A DNA stretch of 64,000 nt from positions 56,634,001 to 56,698,000 of the forward strand of contig CM073596.1 in the NCBI GenBank assembly GCA_037074705.1. The letters are read 5' to 3'. Both the position numbers and the translations under genes were made by a program. Positions within the stretch are counted from its first letter, which is position 1. Every line of letters begins with the position of its first letter. A model generated the notes under the pieces. That model was not told the DNA's origin and made no database searches. It worked only from the letters and a program-made list of their open reading frames with translations. This document shows, in pieces, positions 1-11,531 of the stretch. This DNA comes from Zhengitettix transpicula. Taxonomy: Eukaryota; Arthropoda; Insecta; Orthoptera; Tetrigidae.

Positions 1-374
1 ATTAACCGTAATATTATTCACATAATGTATATTTTAAAATGTCCACCCCCGTCACCGTTGATGACTAGACAGCAGTGAGCCCACCATCAGGCTCTAAAGA
101 CATTACACTATCGACCTGCCCTGCCGCTTCTAGTTGAGAACATTAACTTAAAAGAACGTAAATAGTAACAACATCCAAGCCGCAATAGAATAGTTGTTAA
201 TGAACGCGTCTTCTATCGAAACCCACACTCATGTATAATATTTACTTATAAAAAGATTGTAAATAGTCAATTATTTGAAGAAAAAAAATGGATGTAGTTT
301 CGTATGCGGAACATACATATACACAAAAGTTTCTCTAAATGTATGTAAATTGTGATTCAGAATAATGTTGAAGT
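1..374. other. AT-rich flank, nothing recognised
   Basis: Unique-looking AT-rich sequence up to the left target repeat of the Harbinger element. I see no coding frame, RNA gene or repeat in it. Confidence 0.5.
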
Positions 375-377
375 TTA

Positions 378-1292
378 GAGGCCCACTCACAACATTGTGG
401 GACTGCGGGAACGGGAGCGGGAATCCCGTTGCAGGTACGGGACGGGATACCGCAAGGTCCTTCACACAGTTGCGACAACGGGAATTCATTTTCTAGACGC
501 TTTCCAGCAAAAACAGCAGTTTCACTATAAATAATTACGAATTTTTAATAATTTTGAATAAAATTTTTTAATTCAAGTTAAGACAGTGTATTCAATAATG
601 TCTTAAGATGAAGAAGAGGCTTTAATTTTACTAGCTCTAGCGGAAGACAAAAAACGTGCTAATTGAGTTATTAGAATAAAATAAACAAGTTAATTATTGA
701 CCCCGCTGCACCCTGTTTCCTAAATAATTATGTATATTCAGGAAAAGAAGAATATGGATTCACGAAATTCTAAACGTTAATCGTTTTGTGAATATCACCC
801 TTAATGCCATAGCTACGTAGAGATGTTGCAAGATTTTATATTTATTTCATAATGACACCTGCTCGTTTTAATGAAATTTGCAATTGCATTAAGAATTACA
901 TTAAAACGCAACACACGAACTACTGTGAATCAATATTTCCAGAACGACGACTTTAAATGGCATTGAGGTATATTTGTTATAACATATAACGAATGTGAAC
1001 GTTTAAGGATACTTAAGTTAATGTATTATGAAGATTGTCTTTGCGCCTTGTACCGAAACAATGGCCAAGCGCGCAGCAGGCACAGGCGGGACGCGGGAAA
1101 TACCTTGCAAGCTGCGAACCTTCACTGGGAAGCGACAAGCGGCAAGGGGCGAGAAAGTTCGTACAGGTCAGAATATGCCCATAACCCACACTGAAAACAC
1201 GTCCCGCAAATTTCGCGTTCCCGCAGTCCCGCAACAATGGTCTGTCCCACACCTATCCCTCTCCCGCAGTCCCGCACTAGTATGAGAGGGCC
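378..1292 (+). mobile_element. PIF/Harbinger DNA transposon, internally deleted
   Basis: Both ends carry a terminal inverted repeat of about 40 bp. The left end begins GAGGCCCACTCACAAC and the right end, read in reverse complement, begins GGCCCTCTCATACT; both then share GGGACTGCGGGA. Subterminal CGGGA-rich repeats follow on each side. The element is flanked by TTA at 375-377 and TTA at 1293-1295, the 3-bp target duplication usual for this superfamily. Inside is a decayed start of a Harbinger-type transposase (598-985). The DDE-bearing remainder and any Myb-like second gene are missing, so the element cannot move on its own. It is about 0.9 kb, against 3-5 kb for complete family members. Confidence 0.8.
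598..985 (+). pseudogene. Harbinger transposase N-terminal remnant
   Basis: Starting at ATG 598 the frame reads MS, a stop, then DEEEALILLALAEDKK, a typical acidic start of insect Harbinger nucleases. After several stops and frame changes, another frame from ATG 852 gives MTPARFNEICNCIKNYI, then TNYCESIFPERRL, a stop, then MALRYI. That matches the conserved block before the DDE domain in this family, where TNYR.SI..EERL..TLRYL is usual. About 100 residues of an expected 350-400 survive. At least one frameshift and many stops make it a dead copy. The assignment rests on remembered family patterns; a protein search was not possible. Confidence 0.75.
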
Positions 1293-1564
1293 TTATGCAT
1301 TGACGAAAGACGGAACAAAATAATTTAGTAACCGTGGATGATGTTGGTATTCGTCCTTAATACTAAAATTACAATTCACTAGGTGATGGGAAGTACTGCG
1401 AATTCAGTATATAAATAAAAAACAGGTCAACAGTAAACTTAATACAGTATTCCAATGGGGAGCCTAATCAATCACTGAAAACTACTATAACCGATTATAT
1501 ATAGTCAGCTGTTAACAAGTCCTAGTGAAATATATTATCTTGAGGATTTAACTTTATACCAAAC

Positions 1565-2840
1565 TTTACATATCAAAACTTCTGAAACATCCAAGGTTCT
1601 GCAATGAAAGAAGTAACAGTTCGTTTTTCCACAATTGGTCACACTATATGCTCCAGGGATAACCAAAAAATTTACGGCTGGCATATTACGTTCATAAATA
1701 ATAAATAAAAATAAAAACAGACATTAGCCTGTCTTAATTAAATCAATTCTCTCGAAATTATATTGTAAACTAATGAAAAACCAATGCGAATCCACTAAAA
1801 CGAATTAGAATCTTGTTAGTCCCGAATAGGTACATCACATACGGCACAATCAAATAAAACATGTTGCATGCCTGCATTTTAAGTTAATAAACTATTAAAT
1901 GAATTAAATTAAATGCCGGTATATAAAAATCAATTATCTCGAAGAAATTAATTTATTTGGTATTTCCATATCAAAACTTATGAAGTGCAATAAAATTAAT
2001 CATAGTTTGTTATTCCGAATAGGCAACATTATATGCGGCACGGATAAGTGTAACATTCACGGCTTGCATATTACGTTCCTAAATAATAAAATTAAATTGA
2101 ATACAGTCATTAGTATACCTTAAAGAAATGAATTATCTCGAATTTATATTGCATTTTATTGTCAAAACTAATTAAAGACCCAAGCGAATCAACTAAAAGA
2201 AATTAGAATCTTGCAAGTCCCAAATGAGTGCATTATACACGGCACGATCAAATGCAACATACTGCATGGCTGCATATTACGTTCACAAAAAAAAATTAAA
2301 AAATATATTAAATAAAGTCATAAGGAAACTAATCATCTGAAAGAAACAAATTTATTTTGTATTTCCATATCAAAACTGATGTAACTGCACTAATTGATTG
2401 TTAGTCCCGAATGAGTTACATTATATGCTGCACGGTTAAATGTAACATTTTTGGCTTGCATATTACTTTTAAAAATAATTAAATTTAAATAAATACAGAC
2501 ATTAGTATGTCATAATGAAATCAATTATCTCGAAATTATATTTGTAAACTAATGAAAGACACAAGCGACTTCACTTAAATAAATTAGAATTTAGTTAGAC
2601 CCGGATGGGTGCATTATACACGGCACGATCGAATGCAACACAATGCATGCATGCATATTACGTTCATAAACAATTAAATAAATTAAATTAAACACAGTCA
2701 TATAGAAAAAAATTATCAGAAAGACAATAATTTATATTTTATTTGCATATCCTAACCCAAGGGACTGCACAAAATAATTCAGTAAGTTGCTACTCTCGTA
2801 TAGGTTACATTATATGCGACACGGTTAAATTCCACAATTA
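1565..2840. repeat. Unit 1 A/B subrepeat block
   Basis: Six clear copies of a ~190-200-bp repeat plus a degenerate first copy, centred near 1640, 1819, 2011, 2216, 2402, 2598 and 2792. Two types alternate. Type A has CACGGCACGATCAAATGCAA and then TGCATGCCTGCATATTACG. Type B has ATGCGGCACGGTTAAGTGTA and then GGCTTGCATATTACG. The true repeating unit is therefore an A+B dimer of about 390 bp. Corresponding blocks lie at about 4665-5810, 7176-8330 and 9693-10843. Confidence 0.85.
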
Positions 2841-3165
2841 CGGCTCGCATATTATGTTCATAAATAGTTCTCCACATACCTTTAAACGCCCACGCTTGTA
2901 CTGGACGACGGGTCATATGTTTCTGGATCGGATGCAACACTTCACTGCAGTCGAATAACCTTTGAAACGGCCGCGGCATACTTTTTGTAACGAGACAACT
3001 CGCGTACGTGATATTCAAACGCGCGCCATGTTGCGAATGTACTGCGACGGCGCGCGGTGCTCCAAAGATGGGCTCTCAGTCACAGGTCACATCTTTGACC
3101 AAAGCAATAGTTGCACAACCAGGTGTTATGGCAATTTTGACTTTATTAGGACGAACATATAACGA
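2840..3165. repeat. CpG-rich core of array unit 1
   Basis: About 300 bp clearly richer in CpG than its surroundings, with runs such as GCGCGCC and GGCGCGCGG. It is present in all four units (about 5810-6135, 8330-8655, 10843-11168) with few differences. Open frames of 71 and 79 codons on opposite strands persist in all four, but that follows from near-identity of the DNA and is not evidence of coding. It contains AGGTCA and TGACCA as inverted half-sites 6 bp apart (3084-3101). I do not recognise its origin. Confidence 0.6.
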
Positions 3166-3478
3166 CAGGGAAATATAATAAATAAAACAATGTTTATTAG
3201 TTGGTATATATGCATTATGTATGAATATATATCTGTGTCTGTGTGTGAGTGTGTGTGTATTTCTATTCAAATCTACACCCGTGGAGCAAAATTAACCAAA
3301 CTTCGTGCACGTGTTCTTCACGATCACGGAACAAACACTTTCAGGGTGAGACACGCCTGACACCGCTATGGGCGGGGATGGATATATTATAACATTCTAA
3401 AACTACTGACATATATTTAAGTCGGATAAATTTTTTTAATGGTCAAAGAGATTCATAGTGTTTCTACTGATGTTATTT

Positions 3479-3547
<69 letters not shown>

Positions 3548-4664
3548 TTCGCGTGAAAATCTATACCCGAGGAGAAAAATTCACCAAAGTTTGTACACGT
3601 GTTCTTTGCGGCCAGGAACCAAACACTGTTGAGGTGAGACACGTATGTCACCCCCAGGAGCTGGGGTGGAATTATTCCAACATTCAAAAACGACAGATAT
3701 TTATTAAAGTAAGATGAATATTTTTAGACGTCAAAGAGATTCATAATGTTTTTAGCGATGTTATTTGTATACAATTTCAACCCCTTACAGCATGGTAAAA
3801 GTCCACCCTCATTAGGTGGGGATATAGGGGCGTTAGCAGAAAATAACGCCAATACAATCTATATTGGATTCAAATCTATGTTTCTGGATGTTGTCTAGTT
3901 AAATTATGACTTTCAACTAGCCTTTACACGCTCAGGGTCCGTGGTAGTTGGGGGTGGAAAATTTCGAACAAAATAAAAGGACGATATATATTCGTAATTC
4001 AAAATTTATGGTATTTAATTAAATTTATTTCAATTTCTATAGTCATTTTTATATAACTTAAACCCTATCTTTATGGGAGGGGATCACGCTAAGGGAGGGG
4101 GTTCGGTGGTGCGTTACATGAAAATATCGCGAATACATCAAAGATTGGAGTCTAGTTGGGGTTATGGAAGGCAGCGAGTTTATTTCTGTCAACTAGAGCC
4201 GAAACCTAAAGGTTTGGAATTGGCTGGGCGGGGGCAAAAATTTTCAAACATGTTAAACGGCGGACTTTTCCGTCGAATAATTATTTTTTGGGCAAAAACA
4301 TGTTCATAAAATTTACCTACATGTAAATCTAAGAAAATTCCTTAACCTGAAATACGAAACGAATATAAGTTTTTTCGCGATATTTTTACTGTACCCTCCT
4401 CCACCATTAGATACCCGTCCCTCGCAGAAAAGTATTAAATTTAAAAATAAATAACACCAAAAAAAATATTGTCAATCTCACAGAAACCCAAAAATAATTA
4501 TTCGACGCAAATATCGGCCATTTAATGGTTTTTCAAAATTTCCATCCCAGGACCTGCGAGTGGTAGTCGTGTCTTACCCTCACCGTGTTTGTTTCCTGCT
4601 GAAAGGAAAAAGTGTTCAGAATTGGACAGATTTCCACCAAATATGTAGTTTTGTATGGGGCTTG
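3166..4664. repeat. Fold-back pair of Helitron-related modules in unit 1
   Basis: The forward arm (to about 4330) shares landmarks with the element at 26263-27065 read on the minus strand: ACACGTGTTCTT, AACAAACACT, GTGAGAC, GTCGGATAAAT and ATAACGCGAATACA. The arm at about 4331-4664 carries the same landmarks in reverse complement. For example, CGTCGAATAATTATTTTT at 4271 is mirrored by AAAAATAATTATTCGACG at 4489. A transcript or single strand of each such unit could fold back on itself. Confidence 0.75.
3479..3547. repeat. (TA)n(TG)n microsatellite
   Basis: An uninterrupted TA run followed by a TG run, inside the forward module of unit 1. Unit 4 has the matching tract at 11469-11531; units 2 and 3 lack it. 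Confidence 0.95.
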
Positions 4665-4800
4665 CATTAACGGATTGCATATTCCGCTCAAAAAAAATAC
4701 AGAAATTAGTATGTCATAATGAAATGAATTATCTCGCATTTTAATTGTAAATTAATGGAAAACCAATGCGAATCCACTAAAAGGAATTAGAATCTTGTTA

Positions 4801-7309
4801 GTCCCGAATAGGTACATTACATACGGCACAATCAAATGCAACATGTTGCATGTTTTCAATTTTAAGTTAATAAACTATTAAAAGAATTAAATTAAATGCC
4901 GGTATATAAAAACCAATTATCTCGAAGAAATTATTTTATTTGGTATTTCCATATCAAAACTTATGAAGTGCAATAAAATTAATCATAGTTTGTTATTCTG
5001 AATAGGCAACATTATATGCGGCACGGTTAAGTGTAACATTCACGGCTTGCATATTACGTTCCTAAATAATAAAATTAAATTAAATACAGCCATTAGTATG
5101 CCATAAAGAAATGAATTATCTCGAATTTAATGTCAAAACTAATTAAAAACCCAAGCAAATCCACTAAAAGAAATTAGAATCTTGCTAGTCCCAAATGAGT
5201 GCATTATACACGGCACGATCAAATGCAACATACTGCATGCCTGCATATTACGTTCACAAAAAAAATTAAAAAATATATTAAATAAAGTCATAAGGAAACT
5301 AATTATCTGAAAGAAACAAATTTATTTTGTATTTCCATATCAAAACTGATGTAACTGCACTAATTGATTGTTAGTCCCGAATGAGTTACATTATATGCTG
5401 CACGGTTAAATGTAACATTTTTGGCTTGCATATTACGTTAAAAAATAATTAAATTTAAATAAATACAGACATTAGTATGTCATAATGAAATCAATTATCT
5501 CGAATTTATATTTGTAAACTAATGAAAGACACAAGCGACTTCACTTAAAGAAATTAGAATTTCGTTAGACCCGAATGGGTGCATTATACACGGCACGATC
5601 GAATGCAACACAATGCATGCATGCATATTACGTTCATAAACAATTAAATAAATTAAATTAAATACAGTCATATAGAAAAAATTATCAGGAAGACAATATA
5701 ATTATATTTTATTTGCATATCCTAACCCAACGGACTGCACAAAATAATTCAGTAAGTTGCTACTCTCGAATAGGTTACATTATATGCGACACGGTTAAAT
5801 TCCACAATTACGGCACGCATATTATGTTCATAAATAGTTCTCCACATACCTTTAAACGCCCACGTCTGTACTGGACGACGGGCCATATGTTTCTCCATCG
5901 GATTCAACACTTCACTGCAATCGAATAACCTTTTAAACAGCCGCGGCATACTTTTTGTAACGAGACAACTCGCGTACGTGATATTCAAACGCGCGCCATG
6001 TTGCGAATGTACTGCGACGTCGCGCGGTGCTCCAAAGATGTGCTCTCAGTCACAGGTCACATCTTTGACCAAAGCAATGGTTACACAGGCAGGTGTTATG
6101 GCAATTTTACTTTATTAGGACGAACATATAACGTCAGGGAAATCTAATAAACAAAACAATGCGGGGGTGGATATATTATAACATTCTAAAACTACTGACA
6201 TATATTTCAGTCGGATAAATTTTTTTAATGGTCAAAGAGATTCATAGTGTTTCTTCTGATGTTATTTGGGTAAAAATTAAACCCTTTATAGCACTGCAAT
6301 GTAATTCCATTAGTAGCGGGGGTGGAGGGGCGTTTAGGAAAATAACGCCAATACAATCTATATTGAATTCAAATCTAGGTTTCTGGATGTTGTCGAGTTA
6401 AATTATGACTTTCAACTAGCCTTTACACGCTCAGGGTCCGTGGTGGTTGGGGGTGGAAAATTTCGAACATGTTAAAAGGACGATATATATTCGTAATTCA
6501 AAATTTATGGTATTTAATTAAATTTATTTCAATTTCTGTAGAGTCATTTTTATATAACTAAAACCCTATCTGTATGGGAGGGGATCAGGCTAAGGGATGG
6601 GGTTCGTTGGTGCGTTACATGAAAATAACGCGAATACATCCAAGATTGGAGTCTAGTTGGGGTTATGGAAGGCAGCGAGTTTATTTCTGTCAACTAGAGC
6701 CGAAACCTAAATTTGGAATTGGCTGGGCGGGGGTAAAAATTTTCAAACAAGTTAAACGGCGGACTTTTCCGTCGAATAATTATTTTTCGGGCAAAAACAT
6801 GTTCATAAAATTTACCTACATGTAAAACTAAGAAAATTCCTTAACCTGAAATACGAAACGAATATAAGTTTTTTCGCGATATTTTTACTGTACCCTCCTC
6901 CACCTCCACCATTAGATACCCGTCCCTCGCGGAAAAGTATTAAATTTAAAAATAAATAACACCAAAAAAAACATTCTCAATCTCACAGAAACCCAAAAAT
7001 AATTATTCGACGCAAATATCGGCCATTTAATGGTTTTTGAAAATTTCCACCCCAGTACCTGTGGGTGGTAGTCGTGTCTTACCCTCAGCGTGTTTGTTTC
7101 CTGTTGAAAAGAAAAAGTGTTCAGAATTGGACAGATTTCCACCAAATATGTGGTTTTGTATGGGGCTTGCATTAACGGATTGCATATACCGCTCAAAAAA
7201 AGATAATACAGAAATTAGTATGTCATAATGAAATGAATTATCTCGCATTTTAATTGTAAATTAATGGAAAACCAATGCGAATCCACTAAAAGGAATTAGA
7301 ACCTTGTTA
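4801..7309. repeat. Tandem array unit 2 (2509 bp)
   Basis: Same order as unit 1 but without the segment between ACAATG and GCGGGGGTGG (junction near 6162) and without the TA/TG-bearing duplication. Its A/B block and core carry the variants seen also in unit 4, for example CACGTCTGTACTGG and TTCTCCATCGGATTC. It includes a forward module (about 6160-6840) and an inverted module (about 6845-7175). Confidence 0.85.
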
Positions 7310-9823
7310 GTCCCGAATAGGTACATCACATACGGCACAATCAAATTAAACATGTTGCATGTTTGCATTTTAAGTTAATAAACTATTAAATGAATTAAAT
7401 TAAATGCCGGTTTATAAAAATCAATTATCTCGAAGAAATTAATTTATTTGGTATTTCCATATCAAAACTTATGAAGTGCAATAAAATTAATCATAGTTTG
7501 TTATTCCGAATGGGTAACATTATATGCGGCACGGTTAAGTGTACATTCACGGCTTGCATATTACGTTCCTAAATAATAAAATTAAATTAAATACAGCCAT
7601 TAGTATGCTATAAAGAAATGAATTATCTCGAATTTATATTGCATTTTATTGTCAAAACTAATTAAAGACCCAAGCGAATCAACTAAAAGAAATTAGAATC
7701 TTGCAAGTCCCAAATGAGTGCATTATACACGGCACGATCAAATGCAACATACTGCATGGCTGCATATTACGTTCACAAAAAAAAATTAAAAAATATATTA
7801 AATAAAGTCATAAGGAAACTAATCACCTGAAAGAAACAAATTTATTTTGTATTTCCATATCAAAACTGATGTAACTGCACTAATTGATTGTTAGTCCCGA
7901 ATGAGTTACATTATATGCTGCACGGTTAAATGTAACATTTTTGGCTTGCATATTACTTTTAAAAATAATTAAATTTAAATAAATACAGACATTAGTATGT
8001 CATAATGAAATCAATTATCTCGAAATTATATTTGTAAACTAATGAAAGACACAAGCGACTTCACTTAAATAAATTAGAATTTAGTTAGACCCGGATGGGT
8101 GCATTATACACGGCACGATCGAATGCAACACAATGCATGCATGCATATTACGTTCATAAACAATTAAATAAATTAAATTAAACACAGTCATATAGAAAAA
8201 AATTATCAGAAAGACAATAATTTATATTTTATTTGCATATCCTAACCCAAGGGACTGCACAAAATAATTCAGTAAGTTGCTACTCTCGTATAGGTTACAT
8301 TATATGCGACACGGTTAAATTCCACAATTACGGCTCGCATATTATGTTCATAAATAGTTCTCCACATACCTTTAAACGCCCACGCTTGTACTGGACGACG
8401 GGTCATATGTTTCTCCATCGGATTCAACACTTCACTGCAATCGAATAACCTTTTAAACAGCCGCGGCATACTTTTTGTAACGAGACAACTCGCGTACGTG
8501 ATATTCAAACGCGCGCCATGTTGCGAATGTACTGCGACGTCGCGCGGTGCTCCAAAGATGTGCTCTCAGTCACAGGTCACATCTTTGACCAAAGCAATGG
8601 TTACACAGGCAGGTGTTATGGCAATTTTACTTTATTAGGACGAACATATAACGTCAGGGAAATCTAATAAACAAAACAATGCGGGGGTGGATATATTATA
8701 ACATTCTAAAACTACTGACATATATTTCAGTCGGATAAATTTTTTTAATGGTCAAAGAGATTCATAGTGTTTCTTCTGATGTTATTTGGGTAAAAATTAA
8801 ACCCTTTATAGCACTGCAATGTAATTCCATTAGTAGCGGGGGTGGAGGGGCGTTTAGGAAAATAACGCCAATACAATCTATATTGAATTCAAATCTAGGT
8901 TTCTGGATGTTGTCGAGTTAAATTATGACTTTCAACTAGCCTTTACACGCTCAGGGTCCGTGGTGGTTGGGGGTGGAAAATTTCAAACATGTTAAAAATA
9001 CGATATATGCGTAATTCAAAATTTTTGGTATTTAATTAATTTTATTTCAATTTCTATAGAGTCATTTTTATATAACTAAAACCCTATCTGTATGGGAGGG
9101 GATCAGGCTAAGGGATGGGGTTCGGTGGTGCGTTACACGAAAATAACGCGAATACATCCAAGATTGGAATCTATTTGGGGTTATGGAAGGCAGCGAGTTT
9201 ATTTCTGTCAACTAGAGCCGAAACCTAAATTTGGAATTGGCTGGGCGGGGGTAAAAATTTTCAAACAAGTTAAACGGCGGACTTTTCCGTCGAATAATTA
9301 TTTTTCGGGCAAAAACATGTTCATAAAATTTACCTACATGTAAAACTAAGAAAATTCCTTAACCTGAAATACGAAACGAATATAAGTTTTTTCGCGATAT
9401 TTTTACTGTACCCTCCTCCACCATTAGATACCCGTCACTCGCAGAAAAGTATTAAATTTTATAAATAAATAACACCAAAAAAAACCATTGTCAATCTCAC
9501 AGAAACCCAAAAATAATTATTCGACGCAAATATCGGCCATTTAATGGTTTTTCAAAATTTCCAACCCAGTACCTGTGGGTGGTAGTCGTGTCTTACCCTC
9601 ACCGTGTTTTTTTCCTGTTGAAAAGAAAAAGTGTTCAGAATTGGACAGATTTCCACCAAATATGTGGTTTTGTATGGGGCTTGCATTAACGGATTGCATA
9701 TACCGCTCAAAAAAAGATAATACAGAAATTAGTATGTCATAATGAAATGAATTATCTCGCATTTTAATTGTAAATTAATGGAAAACCAATGCGAATCCAC
9801 TAAAAGGAATTAGAATCTTGTTA
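7310..9823. repeat. Tandem array unit 3 (2514 bp), chimeric
   Basis: The left part, up to about 8412, matches unit 1 at diagnostic sites such as CACGCTTGTACTGG and GACGGGTCATATG. The right part, from about 8413, matches unit 2 at TTCTCCATCGGATTC and shares unit 2's deletion junction (near 8682). The switch in variant type within one unit points to unequal crossover or gene conversion between neighbours. Confidence 0.8.
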
Positions 9824-11467
9824 GTCCCGAATAGGTACATCACATACGGCACAATCAAATTAAACATGTTGCATGTTTGCATTTTAAGTTAATAAACTAT
9901 TAAATGAATTAAATTAAATGCCGGTTTATAAAAATCAATTATCTCGAAGAAATTAATTTATTTGGTATTTCCATATCAAAACTTATGAAGTGCAATAAAA
10001 TTAATCATAGTTTGTTATTCCGAATGGGTAACATTATATGCGGCACGGTTAAGTGTACATTCACGGCTTGCATATTACGTTCCTAAATAATAAAATTAAA
10101 TTAAATACAGCCATTAGTATGCTATAAAGAAATGAATTATCTCGAATTTATATTGCATTTTATTGTCAAAACTAATTAAAGACCCAAGCGAATCAACTAA
10201 AAGAAATTAGAATCTTGCAAGTCCCAAATGAGTGCATTATACACGGCACGATCAAATGCAACATACTGCATGGCTGCATATTACGTTCACAAAAAAAAAT
10301 TAAAAAATATATTAAATAAAGTCATAAGGAAACTAATCATCTGAAAGAAACAAATTTATTTTGTATTTCCATATCAAAACTGATGTAACTGCACTAATTG
10401 ATTGTTAGTCCCGAATGAGTTACATTATATGCTGCACGGTTAAATGTAACATTTTTGGCTTGCATATTACGTTGAAAAATAATTAAATTTAAATAAATAC
10501 AGACATTAGTATGTCATAATGAAATCAATTATCTCGAATTTATATTGTAAACTAATGAAAGACACAAGCGACTTCACTTAAAGAAATTAGAATTTAGTTA
10601 GACCTGAATGGGTGCATTGTACACGGCACGATCGAATGCAACCCAATGCATGCATGCATATTACGTTCATAAACAATTAAATAAATTAAATTAAATACAG
10701 TCATATAGAAAAAATTATCAGGAAGACAATATAATTATATTTTATTTGCATATCCTAACCCAACGGACTGCACAAAATAATTCAGTAAGTTGCTACTCTC
10801 GAATAGGTTACATTATATGCGACACGGTTAAATTCCACAATTACGGCACGCATATTATGTTCATAAATAGTTCTCCACATACCTTTAAACGCCCACGTCT
10901 GTACTGGACGACGGGCCATATGTTTCTCCATCGGATTCAACACTTCACTGCAATCGAATAACCTTTTAAACAGCCGCGGCATACTTTTTGTAACGAGACA
11001 ACTCGCGTACGTGATATTCAAACGCGCGCCATGTTGCGAATGTACTGCGACGTCGCGCGGTGCTCCAAAGATGTGCTCTCAGTCACAGGTCACATCTTTG
11101 ACCAAAGCAATGGTTACACAGGCAGGTGTTATGGCAATTTTGACTTTATTAGGACGAACATATAATGTCAGGGAAATCTAATAAATAAAACAATGTTTAT
11201 TAGTTGATATATATGTATTATGTATAAATATATATCTGTGTGTGTGTGTGTGTATTTCTATTCAAATCTACATCCGCGGAGCTAAATTCACCAATTTTCG
11301 TGCATGTGTTCTTCACGATCACAAAACAAACACTGTCAGGGTGAGACACGCCTGACCCCACAAGGGGCGGGGGTGGAAATATTATAACATTCTAAAACAA
11401 GTGACATATATTTAAGTCGGATAAATTTTTTTAATGCTCAAAGAGATTCATAGTGTTTCTACTGATG

Positions 11468-11531
<64 letters not shown>

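Larger units (their letters stand above)
1819..4800. repeat. Tandem array unit 1 (2982 bp)
   Basis: This unit has the A/B block, a core at 2840-3165, a forward module at about 3166-4330 and an inverted module at about 4331-4664. It is some 470 bp longer than units 2 and 3. It keeps the segment after ACAATG at 3190-3365 and also an extra internal copy of the forward module, marked by a TA/TG tract at 3479-3547. The landmark CAAAGAGATTCATA occurs twice in that stretch, showing a local ~300-bp duplication. Confidence 0.85.

Noticed and set aside
2743..3018. 71- and 79-codon frames repeated in all four array units
   Set aside because: They overlap on opposite strands, have no domain, and their conservation equals that of the surrounding tandem repeat.
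3436..3717. Open frames with long YIYIYI / CVCVCV runs
   Set aside because: Translation of a TA/TG microsatellite.
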